Part shown: positions 31,896-42,730 of the stretch, in pieces
Layout of the letters: each line of letters starts with the position of its first letter
Numbering within the stretch: position 1 is the stretch's first letter
Source of the DNA: Flavobacteriaceae bacterium
GTDB lineage: Bacteria; Bacteroidota; Bacteroidia; Flavobacteriales; Flavobacteriaceae
Assembly: GCA_024743095.1 (NCBI GenBank)
Contig: JANSXF010000033.1
Coordinates: 1-43,524, forward strand
Reading direction: 5' to 3'
DNA length: 43,524 nt
Made by a program: the position numbers and the translations under genes
The notes under the pieces: model-generated
Databases searched by the model: none
Told to the model about the DNA's origin: nothing
What the model saw: only the letters and a program-made list of their open reading frames with translations

Positions 31896-32603
31896 TCAAT
31901 CCAAAGAAATTTCCTCTCCTATTTTTAAGTTAAATCTTTTTCGCATTAGATATACGAAAAAATAGAGCAAAGGGGTGTCGAGGAGGGCAATCATTATTTT
32001 AAAAATCACACCACTGATCAACAATCCATAAAATTTATCCCATGGCAAGACTCCAAAAATGCACAAGAGCCCGACCACGGTAAAGGTATCTATGAATTGA
32101 GAGGAAAATGTAGAAAAATTGTTCCTAAGCCAGAGCATTCTGCCATTGGTCACTCTTTTCCAAAAATGATAGATGGTGATATCAATATATTGAGCACCCA
32201 AATAGGCCAGCATTGAAGCTAGGACTCCCAAAGGGGACAATCCAAACACCGTGGTAAATGTGCCATCGTCCACTGGGGAAGTAGGAATGGCATTGGAGTA
32301 GTTGGCCAACAAAATAATGCCCATCGAAAAAAACGAGGCAAAAATCCCAGCGGTGACCACTTGGTTGGCCTTTTTTTGCCCATAAATCTCAGAGACCAAA
32401 TCGGTGATCAAAAAAGTGATGGGATAAGGTAAAATACCCACCGAAAGTTCAAAAAGTGGAGCTCCAAATATAGTGACATCGCCAAAAGGGCTCCAAGAAA
32501 AGAATTTTTGAAAAATAAGGTTGGACACCACCAATGAGGTGATGAACAGTGCCCCGAGGTACAGATATATGGAAAATGCCAGCTTTTTGTCCTTTCGCCT
32601 CAT
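31896..32603 (-). CDS. Queuosine precursor transporter (YhhQ/DUF165 family)
   Basis: A 235-residue inner-membrane protein with about six helices. Family marks: LVVSNLIFQKFF near the N-terminus, PYPITFLITDLVSEIYGQKKA (shown in part as ITFLITDLVSEIYG), QYIDITIYHFWKRVTNGRM (here QYIDITIYHFWKR) and LRNNFSTFSSQFIDTFTVV. YhhQ imports 7-cyano-7-deazaguanine (preQ0) or preQ1 for tRNA queuosine. It lies between the AsmA-like and sppA genes on the same strand with short gaps. No queuosine synthesis gene is in the window. Confidence 0.92.
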   Translation of the reverse strand: MRRKDKKLAFSIYLYLGALFITSLVVSNLIFQKFFSWSPFGDVTIFGAPLFELSVGILPYPITFLITDLVSEIYGQKKANQVVTAGIFASFFSMGIILLANYSNAIPTSPVDDGTFTTVFGLSPLGVLASMLAYLGAQYIDITIYHFWKRVTNGRMLWLRNNFSTFSSQFIDTFTVVGLLCIFGVLPWDKFYGLLISGVIFKIMIALLDTPLLYFFVYLMRKRFNLKIGEEISLD

Positions 32604-32623
32604 ATGTGGTCCAACACAGCTGA

Positions 32624-34384
32624 TTACTTAATGTTCAAACTAAAGGGCATCTTTGCCTGGACCCCTTCTTGTTTGGTGAATTGCTTGAACTCCTTTAAAA
32701 TTTCATAGGCCTCTGCCCCTATTTCCTCTTGTATGATGGATTCCCCTATTTTGGTTTTTACCGACCCAAAATCTTCCATAAATTGTTCAAATCCGGATTT
32801 GTACCTTGGGTACTTTTTAATACCATAATCCTTCAAATCCGCCATATCGGCAGCTGCTATGACAGCATCTTCCAAGTTGCCAAGTTCATCCACCAAACCG
32901 AGTGCGTGTGCATCGACCCCGCTCCAGACCCTGCCTTGGGCAATCTCGTTCACCCGTTCAACCGACATGTTACGGCCTTTGGATACGCGGTCCAAAAAAG
33001 TATCGTAGGTTTCTTCAATGCTTTCTTGCATTACATTGCGGAAAGTGTCGGTCATCGGTTCAAAAAAGGAATAATCCACCGAATTTTTATTGGTTCCGAC
33101 CTGTTCCGCGTTCACCCCCATATTTTCCGCAAGTTCGTGCACGTTGGGAATAGTACCAAAAACTCCGATAGAGCCTGTTATGGTTGTAGGCTCTGCAAAT
33201 ATCATATCACCTCCCACACCAATATAGTAACCTCCTGATGCGGCCACATTTCCAAAGGAAACCACCAATGGCTTTTCTTTTTTTGCCAATTGGATTTCCC
33301 TCCAAATAATATCAGAGACAAGTGCGCTTCCACCAGGGGAGTCCACTCGAAGCACAATGGCCTTTATATTTTTGTTGCCCACTGCTTTGTGCAGTGCATC
33401 GACAATGAGCTTTTGACCTATATAGTTTTTCCCGCCTTCGCCAATTAAAATCTCACCCTGCGCATAGATTACTGCGACGTGGTCCGAACCTTTTTTAACT
33501 TTTTTTTGTTTGGCTTTCTGTATATAATCCACAAGCCCCACATAATTCAATTCATCATCTTCTCCCAATCCCGCCTTCTCCCTAAGAAGGGCCTCGTACT
33601 GGTCATAATGCAATGCTCCGTCCAACAGCCCCGAAGCAACCGCATATTCAGGCGTTCTTCCCCCAAGGGTATCCGCTATTGTGTTCAGATTTTCCGGCGC
33701 AATATTTCTGGACTCCGAAATATCGTCCACGATAACGTCCCAGATCGATGTGATCAATTCCTTTATCTGAGTTCGGTTTTCCTCGCTCATGGCATCGGAA
33801 AGAAAAGGCTCTACGGCACTTTTGTACTTTCCATGACGGATGACCTCCATTTTGATACCGGATTTCTCCTGCAAACCCTTGTAAAAAAGTACTTCGGTGG
33901 CCAATCCCTTAAAATCAAGAACACCAACGGGGTTAATGTAAACCTCATCGGCTGCGCTGGCAAGGTAATAATCGCGTTGGGCATACACATCGGAGTGCGC
34001 CATTACAAACTTACCGCTCGATTTAAAATCCATCAAGGCTTTTCTAATTTCACGGGTCTGCGATATCCCTGCCTGCAAAAATCCAGTGGTAATGCTTATT
34101 CCTTCGATATTGTTATCGTTCTTGGCCACTTCTATGGAATGTAAAATCTCGTCCAAACCAAGTTCTTCCACCCATAGTGCAGCGAAAGGGTCGCTATCGT
34201 CCTTACCCGTATAGTCCAAAATCGGGGCTACAAAACTAAGCTCCAGAACACTGTTCTCTTTCACCACTACTCCATCATCCATACTACCCACTAGGGCCAT
34301 AAAAATGAAAAACATCCCAACAATGACCATAAATGCCACCAAGCTCCCCAATATCGAGGCCAACAGGTTTCTTAAAAACTTCAT
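32624..34384 (-). CDS. sppA: Signal peptide peptidase SppA, 67K type
   Basis: Membrane-anchored serine protease that degrades cleaved signal peptides in the inner membrane. 586 residues, tandem-domain form like E. coli SppA. N-terminal membrane helix about 8-34. The Ser-Lys dyad is present: Lys188 in IRHGKYKSAVEPF and nucleophile Ser383 in NVAASGGYYIGVGGD. Further hallmarks are VLRVDSPGGSALVSDIIW and ITGSIGVFGTIPN. The N-terminal domain contains the usual DYYLASAADEVYINPVG. It diverges from the folK-dNK gene; a -7-like element lies at 34406-34413. Confidence 0.95.
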   Translation of the reverse strand: MKFLRNLLASILGSLVAFMVIVGMFFIFMALVGSMDDGVVVKENSVLELSFVAPILDYTGKDDSDPFAALWVEELGLDEILHSIEVAKNDNNIEGISITTGFLQAGISQTREIRKALMDFKSSGKFVMAHSDVYAQRDYYLASAADEVYINPVGVLDFKGLATEVLFYKGLQEKSGIKMEVIRHGKYKSAVEPFLSDAMSEENRTQIKELITSIWDVIVDDISESRNIAPENLNTIADTLGGRTPEYAVASGLLDGALHYDQYEALLREKAGLGEDDELNYVGLVDYIQKAKQKKVKKGSDHVAVIYAQGEILIGEGGKNYIGQKLIVDALHKAVGNKNIKAIVLRVDSPGGSALVSDIIWREIQLAKKEKPLVVSFGNVAASGGYYIGVGGDMIFAEPTTITGSIGVFGTIPNVHELAENMGVNAEQVGTNKNSVDYSFFEPMTDTFRNVMQESIEETYDTFLDRVSKGRNMSVERVNEIAQGRVWSGVDAHALGLVDELGNLEDAVIAAADMADLKDYGIKKYPRYKSGFEQFMEDFGSVKTKIGESIIQEEIGAEAYEILKEFKQFTKQEGVQAKMPFSLNIK

Positions 34385-34405
34385 TCAGTCAAATTTAATA
34401 CGCAT

Positions 34406-34413
34406 CAAATATA
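34406..34413 (-). promoter_or_regulatory. Predicted -7 promoter element for sppA
   Basis: On the minus strand TATATTTG matches TAnnTTTG, about 22 bases before the start codon. A second match (TAAATTTG) lies nearer the start but would leave almost no leader. Confidence 0.4.
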
Positions 34414-34453
34414 ACCAATGTAGTATTGTTTTGTTTACTTTGTTTCTTCGATT

Positions 34454-35596
34454 ATGGTCATAAAGCAAAAGGTTTATCTATCGTTGGGCAGTAATTTGGG
34501 AAATCGCTATGCGAACCTCCAAAAAGCTATTTTCCACATTCAGCAGAAAGCTGGGAAAATCTTGGATATTTCCTCGGTCTATGAAAACCCTTCCATAGGA
34601 TTTAAAGGGGATGATTTCCTGAATATCGCCCTTTCCCTTTTAACTCCGTTAAACCCTAAGGCACTACTTGAAGTTCTTTTACAGATAGAACAGGATTTTG
34701 GAAGGGTACGGCCAGCATCCGGACATAGCTCCAGAACTTTGGATATTGACATTATATATTATGGCACGGAAGCCATAAACTCCGACTACCTAGTGGTTCC
34801 CCACCCTCATATGCAGCACAGGAACTTTGTGTTAAAACCCTTGAGCGATATTGCCCCACAGTTTTATCACCCCGTGCTTGATAAAGATACCCGGAACCTT
34901 TTGCAGGAATGTAGGGACAAAACAAGGTTAACAAAGACCAAGCACAAACTTTTTAAGGACAGATCTGGGCTGTTTTCCCAATTACAACTTATTGCCATTG
35001 AAGGAAACATCGGAGCAGGAAAAACTACGCTCTCCAAAATGATTTCCAATGATTTTAATGCCAAATTGGTACTGGAACGTTTTGCGGACAACCCCTTTCT
35101 ACCTAAGTTTTATGAAGATCAAGCACGCTATGCATTTCCTTTGGAAATGTCCTTTCTGGCGGATAGGTACCAACAATTTATGGATGACACTTCGCAGTTT
35201 GACCTCTTCAAGAACTTTATGGTAAGTGATTACGACATCTTCAAATCATTGATTTTTGCCAAGGTTACCTTGCAGAATGAGGAGTACAATCTATACCGAA
35301 AGGTCTTTAATTTTATGTACAAAGAGGTAAGAAAACCCGAAATCTATCTCTATCTGTATCAAAATACCGAACGGTTGCTTGCCAATATTAAAAAAAGAGG
35401 GCGCGATTACGAACAGAACATTGACCCTGTCTATCTGGAAAAGATCAATCGTGGTTATTTGGATTTCATCAAGAGCAATCCCGGTCAAAACAGCATTATC
35501 TTGGATATGGGCGAGCTGGATTTTGTGAACAATCCAAAGGATTATGAATTCATTCTAGAAAAGCTGGAGGACAACATACTTTTGTCAAACATTTAA
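34454..35596 (+). CDS. folK: HPPK (FolK) - deoxynucleoside kinase fusion
   Basis: A 380-residue bifunctional protein. Residues about 5-155 are HPPK, which pyrophosphorylates 6-hydroxymethyl-dihydropterin in folate synthesis: YLSLGSNLGNRYANLQ, DFGRVRPASGHSSRTLDIDI (here RTLDIDIIYY at 94-103), PHPHMQHRNFVLKPLSDIAP (VPHPHMQHRNFVLKPL). Residues about 177-375 are a deoxynucleoside kinase of the dNK/dGK type: Walker A EGNIGAGKTTLSK (184-192), ERFADNPFLPKFYED, LADRYQQF, and the LID KKRGRDYEQNID. Both active-site sets look intact. The linker (about 156-176) is Lys-rich. The fusion joins folate and DNA-precursor salvage; similar fusions are known to me in Bacteroidota. A clear terminator follows. Confidence 0.93.
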   Translation: MVIKQKVYLSLGSNLGNRYANLQKAIFHIQQKAGKILDISSVYENPSIGFKGDDFLNIALSLLTPLNPKALLEVLLQIEQDFGRVRPASGHSSRTLDIDIIYYGTEAINSDYLVVPHPHMQHRNFVLKPLSDIAPQFYHPVLDKDTRNLLQECRDKTRLTKTKHKLFKDRSGLFSQLQLIAIEGNIGAGKTTLSKMISNDFNAKLVLERFADNPFLPKFYEDQARYAFPLEMSFLADRYQQFMDDTSQFDLFKNFMVSDYDIFKSLIFAKVTLQNEEYNLYRKVFNFMYKEVRKPEIYLYLYQNTERLLANIKKRGRDYEQNIDPVYLEKINRGYLDFIKSNPGQNSIILDMGELDFVNNPKDYEFILEKLEDNILLSNI

Positions 35597-35689
35597 GAGA
35601 ATTTTTGGAAAATGTTTGGATATAACGAATGGTTTTATTTTATTAGCACCCTGTTAAAAGAGAAACTAACTAACTCAGACTTTATATAC

Positions 35690-35720
35690 GGCCCTGTTTT
35701 TCAGGGCCATTTTTATTTTT
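35690..35720 (+). terminator. Rho-independent terminator after folK-dNK
   Basis: GGCCCTG (35690-35696) pairs with CAGGGCC (35702-35708), then ATTTTTATTTTT. It extends into the last codons of the convergent methyltransferase gene. Confidence 0.9.
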
Positions 35721-36252
35721 GGGCGTTTTGTTTGCACCAAATATCCCAGACCACTACACCCGCACTAACCGATATATTCAGAGAATGTTTGGTCCCAAAC
35801 TGTGGAATCTCCAAAACCGTATCGCTGGCCGATACTACGTCCTGAGATACCCCTTTGACCTCGTTTCCAAATATCAATGCCACGGTTTTCTCAGAATCCA
35901 CTTGATAGTCATTCAGCATAACGGCTTTTTCAGCTTGTTCTACCGAGACTGTCTTCACGCCTTCTGCTTTTAACTCTTTGACCAATTCCAATGTATCTTT
36001 ACGGTATTCCCACTCCACACTTTCGGTGGCACCCAATGCCGTTTTACGCATGTCCTTGTGCGGAGGAGTGGCCGTGATGCCGCAGAGATATATTTTTTTT
36101 ATCAAAAAAGCATCGGCGGTCCTAAATACGGAACCGATATTGTTCAAGCTGCGAACATTGTCCAAAATGATGATGATAGGCGATTTTTCGGCCCCCTTAA
36201 AACCGGTCACATCCAATCGGTCCAGCTCGTTATTTTCCAGTTTTCGATTCAT
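35713..36252 (-). CDS. TrmH/SpoU-family RNA methyltransferase
   Basis: A 179-residue SPOUT-class SAM-dependent 2'-O-ribose methyltransferase with a deep trefoil knot. Motifs: VRSLNNIGSVFRTADAF (motif 1 with Asn and Arg), LIFGNEVKGVSQDVV (motif 2), and IPQFGTKHSLNISVSAGVVV (motif 3). It lacks the N-terminal substrate-binding extension of RlmB, so it is a minimal TrmH-type enzyme. The target RNA (tRNA or rRNA) is not predictable. It diverges from mutS. A -7-like element on the minus strand lies at 36337-36344. Confidence 0.92.
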   Translation of the reverse strand: MNRKLENNELDRLDVTGFKGAEKSPIIIILDNVRSLNNIGSVFRTADAFLIKKIYLCGITATPPHKDMRKTALGATESVEWEYRKDTLELVKELKAEGVKTVSVEQAEKAVMLNDYQVDSEKTVALIFGNEVKGVSQDVVSASDTVLEIPQFGTKHSLNISVSAGVVVWDIWCKQNAQK

Positions 36253-36336
36253 TTTTTAAACATTGAGGTCAAAATATCAACAAAAATTTCTTGTGGTCAA
36301 TGAAAACAATATATTCGTTTCCATCCCAATTTTGGG

Positions 36337-36344
36337 CAAAAGTA
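36337..36344 (-). promoter_or_regulatory. Predicted -7 promoter element for the TrmH-type gene
   Basis: On the minus strand TACTTTTG matches TAnnTTTG, about 85 bases before the start. No convincing -33 box, because the upstream side is already mutS. Confidence 0.4.
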
Positions 36345-36360
36345 ACAGAATTAAATCGCT

Positions 36361-38982
36361 TTGGCAGCCAAGAAAAAGACTAAGAAGGTAACCCCGTTGA
36401 TGCAACAGTACAATGCCATTAAGGCAAAACATCCTGATGCCCTGTTGTTGTTCCGTGTTGGGGACTTTTACGAGACCTTTGGAGAAGATGCGGTAAAGGC
36501 CGCCAAAATATTGGGCATTATCCTTACCCATAGGAACAATGGGGGCGACAAGACCGAACTCGCCGGTTTTCCTCACCATTCGCTCAACACCTATTTGCCC
36601 AAATTGGTAAAGGCAGGGCAACGTGTTGCCATTTGCGACCAGTTGGAAGACCCCAAACAGACAAAAAGCATTGTAAAACGTGGGGTAACCGAACTGGTAA
36701 CTCCCGGGGTAGCCCTAAACGATGACATCCTTTCGGCCAAGAGCAACAACTTTTTGTGCGCCGTACATTTTGGGCGCAACAAACTGGGAATTTCCTTTCT
36801 GGATATTTCCACTGGGGAATACTTGACCTCTGAAGGCTCAACAGAGCAAGTGGACAAACTACTCCAGAATTTTTCGCCCAACGAGGTTTTGGTATCCAAA
36901 AGCCATAAAAAAGATTTTGTGGAATGTTTTGGAAACCAGTTCCACTGTTTCTTTTTGGAAGATTGGATTTTTCAGGAAGACTATGCCCAAGAGAGCATGA
37001 ACAACCATTTTGGGACAAAAACGCTGAAAGGATTTGGGATAGACCATCTTAACCACGGCATCATTGCCTCAGGAGCTGTGCTGCACTATCTATCAGAAAC
37101 CCAGCACAGCCGGCTACAACATATCAATAAAATACAACGCATTGCCGAGGAGCAATACGTTTGGATGGACCGTTTTACCATCAGAAACCTGGAACTATAC
37201 CATTCCTCGCACCAGAATGCGGTGACCCTATTGGACATCATCGACAAGACCATTTCGCCAATGGGGGGACGTTTATTAAAAAGATGGCTTGCACTTCCCC
37301 TGAAAAATGTGGAGAAAATCCAACAAAGGCATCAGGTAGTGTCCTATTTAAAGAATGGGGACCAACAACTGAACCAGATTCAAGGATACATCAAACAGAT
37401 GGGGGACCTGGAACGATTGATTTCCAAATTGGCCACTGGCAAAATCAATCCCAAAGAAGTAGTTCAACTTAAAAATTCATTGGAAGCTGTTGTCCCAATT
37501 AAACAATTGGCCCAAAACAGCACCAATGGTTCGCTCAAAAATATTGGCGAGCGCTTGAACGATTGTGATGTGCTCCGCTCCAAAATTAAAGAAGTACTCA
37601 ACCAGGAAGCTCCCGTGAACATTGCCAAAGGCAATACCATCGCAGAAGGCTATTGCGAAGAACTGGATGAACTCCGCGGATTGGCATTTTCCGGAAAGGA
37701 TTATTTGGACAAGATGCTGGAACGCGAAACCAAGGAAACTGGAATCTCTTCTTTAAAAATAGCATCCAACAACGTTTTCGGATACTACATTGAGGTCCGT
37801 AATACACACAAGGACAAGGTTCCCCAAACTTGGATACGCAAACAGACCTTGGTCAACGCAGAGCGCTACATTACCGAAGAGTTAAAGGAGTACGAATCCA
37901 AAATATTGGGTGCGGAAGAACGCATTTTTCAATTGGAACAACAGCTGTTTGAGCAATTGCTCGTCTGGATGCAGGAACACATTGCCCCCGTACAGCTCAA
38001 TGCATATCTAATTGCACAATTGGACTGCCTATGTGGCTTTGCCCAATTGGCAAAAGAAAACAACTATGTGGAACCCGTAATAAACGATTCCAAGGATATC
38101 GACATTAAAGAAGGAAGGCACCCAGTTATCGAAAAACAATTGCCCATTGGTGATACGTATGTGACCAATGATGTACTCTTGGACCGGGAGGAACAACAGA
38201 TCATTATGATTACCGGACCCAATATGAGTGGTAAGTCGGCCCTTTTACGACAAACGGCGCTAATTGTTCTGTTGGCACAAATGGGAAGTTTTGTTCCTGC
38301 CACAGAGGCCAATTTGGGTGTTGTGGATAAAATATTCACACGGGTCGGAGCCAGCGACAACATTTCGATGGGCGAATCGACATTCATGGTGGAAATGAAC
38401 GAGACGGCCTCTATTTTGAACAACCTTTCGGAGCGTAGTTTGGTACTACTTGATGAGATCGGTCGCGGCACAAGCACTTATGATGGTATTTCCATTGCAT
38501 GGGCCATTTCCGAATACCTACATGAACATCCGGCCAAAGCAAAAACACTATTCGCCACCCACTACCACGAGCTCAACGACATGACCAATACGTTTTCACG
38601 CATCAAAAACTATAATGTATCCATAAAGGAACTGGAGGACAATGTCCTTTTCTTACGGAAATTGGTTCCCGGTGGAAGTGAACACAGTTTTGGAATACAT
38701 GTAGCCAAAATGGCGGGAATGCCTCAACAGGTGATCCAAAAAGCCAACAAAATCTTGAAAAAGCTTGAAAAATCACACTCAAGTGAAGAGGTCAGCGACA
38801 AATTAAAAGCCTCTCAAGATGAAATGCAGTTAAGTTTTTTCAATTTGGACGATCCTTTGTTGGAAGAGATCAAGGAGGAAATTTTACACTTGGACATCGA
38901 TACACTGACACCCGTGGAGGCTTTGATGAAATTGAACGAGATAAAACGGTTATTGGGAAAAAAGAAAAAAGCATCCTCCTAG
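36361..38982 (+). CDS. mutS: DNA mismatch repair protein MutS
   Basis: Recognises mismatches and recruits MutL. 873 residues. The mismatch-binding Phe-x-Glu motif is intact ([10 protein letters not shown], Phe36 and Glu38). Core, lever and clamp domains are of usual size. The ATPase domain has Walker [10 protein letters not shown] (Lys625), Walker [17 protein letters not shown] and the FATHYHELN helix. The start is TTG at 36361 (protein begins [19 protein letters not shown] after Met): an in-frame stop lies three codons upstream and the next Met is after the conserved TPLM block. The last codons overlap the convergent barrel gene by four bases. Confidence 0.97.
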   Translation: MAAKKKTKKVTPLMQQYNAIKAKHPDALLLFRVGDFYETFGEDAVKAAKILGIILTHRNNGGDKTELAGFPHHSLNTYLPKLVKAGQRVAICDQLEDPKQTKSIVKRGVTELVTPGVALNDDILSAKSNNFLCAVHFGRNKLGISFLDISTGEYLTSEGSTEQVDKLLQNFSPNEVLVSKSHKKDFVECFGNQFHCFFLEDWIFQEDYAQESMNNHFGTKTLKGFGIDHLNHGIIASGAVLHYLSETQHSRLQHINKIQRIAEEQYVWMDRFTIRNLELYHSSHQNAVTLLDIIDKTISPMGGRLLKRWLALPLKNVEKIQQRHQVVSYLKNGDQQLNQIQGYIKQMGDLERLISKLATGKINPKEVVQLKNSLEAVVPIKQLAQNSTNGSLKNIGERLNDCDVLRSKIKEVLNQEAPVNIAKGNTIAEGYCEELDELRGLAFSGKDYLDKMLERETKETGISSLKIASNNVFGYYIEVRNTHKDKVPQTWIRKQTLVNAERYITEELKEYESKILGAEERIFQLEQQLFEQLLVWMQEHIAPVQLNAYLIAQLDCLCGFAQLAKENNYVEPVINDSKDIDIKEGRHPVIEKQLPIGDTYVTNDVLLDREEQQIIMITGPNMSGKSALLRQTALIVLLAQMGSFVPATEANLGVVDKIFTRVGASDNISMGESTFMVEMNETASILNNLSERSLVLLDEIGRGTSTYDGISIAWAISEYLHEHPAKAKTLFATHYHELNDMTNTFSRIKNYNVSIKELEDNVLFLRKLVPGGSEHSFGIHVAKMAGMPQQVIQKANKILKKLEKSHSSEEVSDKLKASQDEMQLSFFNLDDPLLEEIKEEILHLDIDTLTPVEALMKLNEIKRLLGKKKKASS

Positions 38983-41432
38983 TTGATACGATTAAACTCT
39001 TCTTTTTCCAGATTACGGGATTTTTTGCCGGATGCACTTCCAAAGCTTCTGGAATACGTAACCCGAAATATTCGTGTAAATGCCGATTCGTCCCTGTAGG
39101 TGGAATTGGTATCAATATCGAAAACAATAGGGGTCATACCACTGAGATGACTATAAATTTTCATTGACTTGAACACATCGGAGATACTGAGCTGCAATGT
39201 TCCCCAGTTATTTTTAAATGCTTTGGAAAGTCCAAAATTCAAAACACCAAACCCTTTGGTAAAGTTGGTTCCGTTGTAGTGGTCAAAATTATACCAGCCG
39301 GAAAATTCCATATCCATTTCCCAGGGCAGCGCAATAGTTTGATTAAAGTTCAGGCTTTGATAAAAATAGGTTTTTTCCGCAGGGTCCGGACTGTAGGAAA
39401 TCCTGTAATCACGAATGGCCGAAGTGGATGAAACATTAAGTTTTCCCCATGCCGACCAATCCCATGGAATGTTCAAATACAGGCCGATGTTCTTCTGATA
39501 ATCAGCATTTTGGGGAGAGACCACAAGAATGTCGTTTTGAGGTGTTGTTGTAAGCTGATATCGGATTATCGGGTCGACTTCCTTTTGCAGTAAAATTTCT
39601 GCCGAGAACCCGTTCCCGGTATATCCCATCTGTAAAGAATTAGTGATGCCGGGACGCAATAAAGGGTTTCCCGTAAAAATAGCTGTGGGGTCATTGTAAT
39701 ATAAACTGGTTACCAGGTCAGAATAGGACGGTCTGCTTATTCGTCGGTTGTAGTTCAGGTTCAATTGGTGATTTTCGGAAAGTTGATACTGATAGGTTAC
39801 GGACGGAAAGAATTGACGTATGGAAAAATCATCCTCTGCACTGGAAAGGGTTCGTTTCCAATCCTCGTACCTGACCCCTGTTCTCAATTTTGATTTTTCT
39901 CCGAATCCCACATTGAATTGCCCATACAATGCCCATAACTTTTCAGTACTCGAAATCACGCTTTGTGAACGTGGGTCCACCTCCCAGAGACCACCCACAT
40001 TGGTCTCGACCTTACTATCGTTGGAATTGTTGGCATAACTGCCCTTGAATCCAAACCCTACATCCACTTTTTCATTGAACTCATGGGTATAATCCAATTT
40101 TAGCACCCCTAGATGAATAGCAGATTCACTAAAACCACGATTCCCGTCCGTAAAAATTTCATTTTCAGGATGAATCATTTCATCACCCTCGTTAAAATAT
40201 TGGCTTACTGTGGTGGCCGGATTAGTATTCTTGAAATCCAGGTAGCTTATGTCCACCGTAAAATCCGAACGCTCGGCTAGATCTGTTTTCATATACAACG
40301 AGGAGATAACATTGGACTTATCAGAGGTTCCGCGCGTCACCAAATGGGACCTGAAAAAATCCTGTCCCTCAATATATCTTTGATTGTTCACATCGGAAAT
40401 AGAGAGGTTATTGGTTAAACTCCAAATAAATTCCCCACCGATTTCAACTTTAGGTGAAAGCTGACAACCCAAACCAAAATTGATATTTTGTGTATCGTTG
40501 TTATTGTCAAAATAGGTGGAGAATACAGTTTGGCTCGGAGCACCTAGAATGGGTTGAAAACTTGACCCAGAGCCCTCGAACCCATTTTTTCCATGGTCGT
40601 GGAACCAAGAATAGCCAACATTTAGGCGAAGCGTTTCCTTGCCATAGGAATAGTTTAGGGAAGAACTTGCTTTTTCCCAATGACCATATCCCAAACTCCC
40701 GCTAAAGTTCCATTGGCTACCTTGTTCCAGCCCTTTTTTAAATACGATGTTGATGATCCCCGCTCCCCCATCAGCATCATATTGGGCCGACGGGGAGGTC
40801 AGAAGTTCTACCTTTTCTATATTATCGGCCAGAGTGCCTTCCAAAAGCGACATCACATCCTCCATCGGCATGGTCATCCTTCTACCGTTGATCAATACAG
40901 TGACACCACTTTGCCCGTTCAGGGAAAACTGATTGTCCCTATGGTCCAAAATAACCCCGGGCAATCTTTCCAATAGTTGAAGTGCATTGCTGCCCTTTGT
41001 CAAAATACTGCTTTGGACATTGATTACCCGACCTTCTGGTGTGTTCTGCACCCAATTTCTTTTGGCTTCCAAAACCACTTCATCCAGCTGGCTGATGGAT
41101 TCCTCTAGCACCAAAATACCAAGATCCATCAAAACGGAAGAAGATTCCAAAGCAAAGGTTTCGGTTTCGTAGTCGGAATAGCCTAAATTCACAACTCTGG
41201 CCATATAAAGGCCCGGATTGTCATGATCTACCAAAAATCCACCATCTTCCTCCGTAATTGTCCCCGTCACCAAGGTACCGTCGGAGGCTCTTAGGAGTAA
41301 TACGTTGGCAAAGGGAACGGGGCTATTTTCGGTATCGACCACCCTACCGTACACCTGACCGTAGACTTTAATGAATCCCAACACTAGGTAGATGGCAATT
41401 ATCACAAGTGGCATTGTCCTGTCTTTTTCCAT
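38979..41432 (-). CDS. Outer membrane beta-barrel receptor (OMP_b-brl_3, TonB-plug type)
   Basis: An 817-residue outer-membrane protein. Signal-anchor-like N-terminus ([17 protein letters not shown]), a carboxypeptidase-D-like beta domain (about 27-115; [18 protein letters not shown]), a TonB-type plug (about 125-230; [53 protein letters not shown]) and a large barrel (about 235-800) ending with aromatic-rich strands ([13 protein letters not shown], [17 protein letters not shown]). No clear TonB box is visible. Such receptors import or bind larger ligands or sense peptides; no SusD partner is present. It diverges from a LytS/LytTR pair, which may control it. Confidence 0.88.
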   Translation of the reverse strand: MEKDRTMPLVIIAIYLVLGFIKVYGQVYGRVVDTENSPVPFANVLLLRASDGTLVTGTITEEDGGFLVDHDNPGLYMARVVNLGYSDYETETFALESSSVLMDLGILVLEESISQLDEVVLEAKRNWVQNTPEGRVINVQSSILTKGSNALQLLERLPGVILDHRDNQFSLNGQSGVTVLINGRRMTMPMEDVMSLLEGTLADNIEKVELLTSPSAQYDADGGAGIINIVFKKGLEQGSQWNFSGSLGYGHWEKASSSLNYSYGKETLRLNVGYSWFHDHGKNGFEGSGSSFQPILGAPSQTVFSTYFDNNNDTQNINFGLGCQLSPKVEIGGEFIWSLTNNLSISDVNNQRYIEGQDFFRSHLVTRGTSDKSNVISSLYMKTDLAERSDFTVDISYLDFKNTNPATTVSQYFNEGDEMIHPENEIFTDGNRGFSESAIHLGVLKLDYTHEFNEKVDVGFGFKGSYANNSNDSKVETNVGGLWEVDPRSQSVISSTEKLWALYGQFNVGFGEKSKLRTGVRYEDWKRTLSSAEDDFSIRQFFPSVTYQYQLSENHQLNLNYNRRISRPSYSDLVTSLYYNDPTAIFTGNPLLRPGITNSLQMGYTGNGFSAEILLQKEVDPIIRYQLTTTPQNDILVVSPQNADYQKNIGLYLNIPWDWSAWGKLNVSSTSAIRDYRISYSPDPAEKTYFYQSLNFNQTIALPWEMDMEFSGWYNFDHYNGTNFTKGFGVLNFGLSKAFKNNWGTLQLSISDVFKSMKIYSHLSGMTPIVFDIDTNSTYRDESAFTRIFRVTYSRSFGSASGKKSRNLEKEEFNRIN

Positions 41433-41635
41433 TTTGAATCAAATTTGACCCAAATGAAATACCTGCTATTTTGTTTGCCCAATCATATTGACTTAAGCCC
41501 TAAAGCTATTGACCAATGACATGATTGGAAAGACAAAGCCTTAAAATGCATTTCGTCAATTATTTAGCGCCATATGTCAATTCGTTACAGATGAATTATC
41601 AAAAAAACTAACTTGTATGTCTTAGTCTTTTACGC

Positions 41636-42730
41636 ATGGACCTTAGCCGCTTGAAAAAATTTATGGTACGCAGCAAACTCTACCATATTCCGTTTTGGTT
41701 CTGCTATCATTTGGTTTGGCTTACAATCAATGTGGGGAGCATTTCAGAGGTAAGCGACTATTTACTCCATAGCGATACCACACTTAAATTCTATTTCTAT
41801 GTCATATTTCAGGTAATCGGGGTGTATTTCAACCTTTATTATCTTATTCCCAAGCTTTTGTATGTGGGGAAATACTTTAGTTATGTCCTTTCCGTGCTGG
41901 CCACTATATTGATCTGCAATGCATTTATTACAAGCGGGTATTTTTTAACGGCCTATCTATCGGGAAGATCCTTGTTCGAACTATTTGGGGTTTATCCAAA
42001 TCAGTTTTCGACCATATATTTTGTATGGGCCCTGCCCTCCACGGTTGCATGTATGACCCTGGGAATGAGCATAAAACTGGGGAAGAATTGGCTTGAGGCC
42101 GAAAAGCGAAAACTCAGTCTGGAAAAGCAAAATCTGGAAACCGAACTGAAGTATTTGAAATCGCAGATCAACCCCCACTTTTTATTCAACACGATCAACT
42201 CCATCTTTGCCCTGATACATAAAAACCCTGACCTCGCATCAGAATCTCTTGCCAATTTCTCGGACATGCTCCGCTTTCAATTGTACGAATGCAACGATGA
42301 AAAAATCGATCTTGAAAAGGAGCTTCATTTTATTGAAAACTTTATCGACCTTGAAAAGCTTCGATTGGATTCCGATAGCACCGAGATGCAGTTCGATATT
42401 TTGAACCATAGCAAGGGAGGAAAAAAAATAGCCCCATTTATTCTGATTCCTTTTATTGAAAATGCCTTCAAACATATCTCAAAAGGAAAAGGAAAACGAC
42501 ATTTTATCCATATGTCGCTTCAAGTGAATGATAAAATCCTGAAATTGTATATTGAAAACAGCAAAGGGCCCGATGAAATTTATGTTGATACCAAAATACC
42601 AAAAGGTATCGGACTCCAAAATGTTGTCAGGAGGCTGGATTTGCTATATCCTGAATCCCATGTGCTGGACATTGAAAACCAAAAAGATAGATTTTCCATA
42701 AAATTAGAACTGGAATGGCAAAAAAGTTAA
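41636..42730 (+). CDS. LytS-type sensor histidine kinase
   Basis: A 364-residue membrane kinase. Four predicted helices (about residues 17-35, 50-75, 82-108, 125-147) form the membrane sensor, followed by a short coiled coil (about 155-175). The His_kinase (PF06580) block is KSQINPHFLFNTINSIFAL with phospho-acceptor His181. The ATPase part has PFILIPFIENAFKHISKGK (N box) and GIGLQNVVRRLDLLYP (G box). No periplasmic sensor domain is present, so the signal is probably membrane-borne or met within the helices. The 3' end overlaps the response regulator gene by 16 bases. Confidence 0.94.
   Translation: MDLSRLKKFMVRSKLYHIPFWFCYHLVWLTINVGSISEVSDYLLHSDTTLKFYFYVIFQVIGVYFNLYYLIPKLLYVGKYFSYVLSVLATILICNAFITSGYFLTAYLSGRSLFELFGVYPNQFSTIYFVWALPSTVACMTLGMSIKLGKNWLEAEKRKLSLEKQNLETELKYLKSQINPHFLFNTINSIFALIHKNPDLASESLANFSDMLRFQLYECNDEKIDLEKELHFIENFIDLEKLRLDSDSTEMQFDILNHSKGGKKIAPFILIPFIENAFKHISKGKGKRHFIHMSLQVNDKILKLYIENSKGPDEIYVDTKIPKGIGLQNVVRRLDLLYPESHVLDIENQKDRFSIKLELEWQKS

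Noticed and set aside
33479..34144. 221-codon frame opposite sppA, and another at 32729-33238
   Set aside because: Antisense shadows of sppA with no start context or domain.
41439..41448. TCAAATTTGA palindrome before the barrel gene as an operator
   Set aside because: Only 10 bases, AT-rich, and so close to the start codon that chance is likely.
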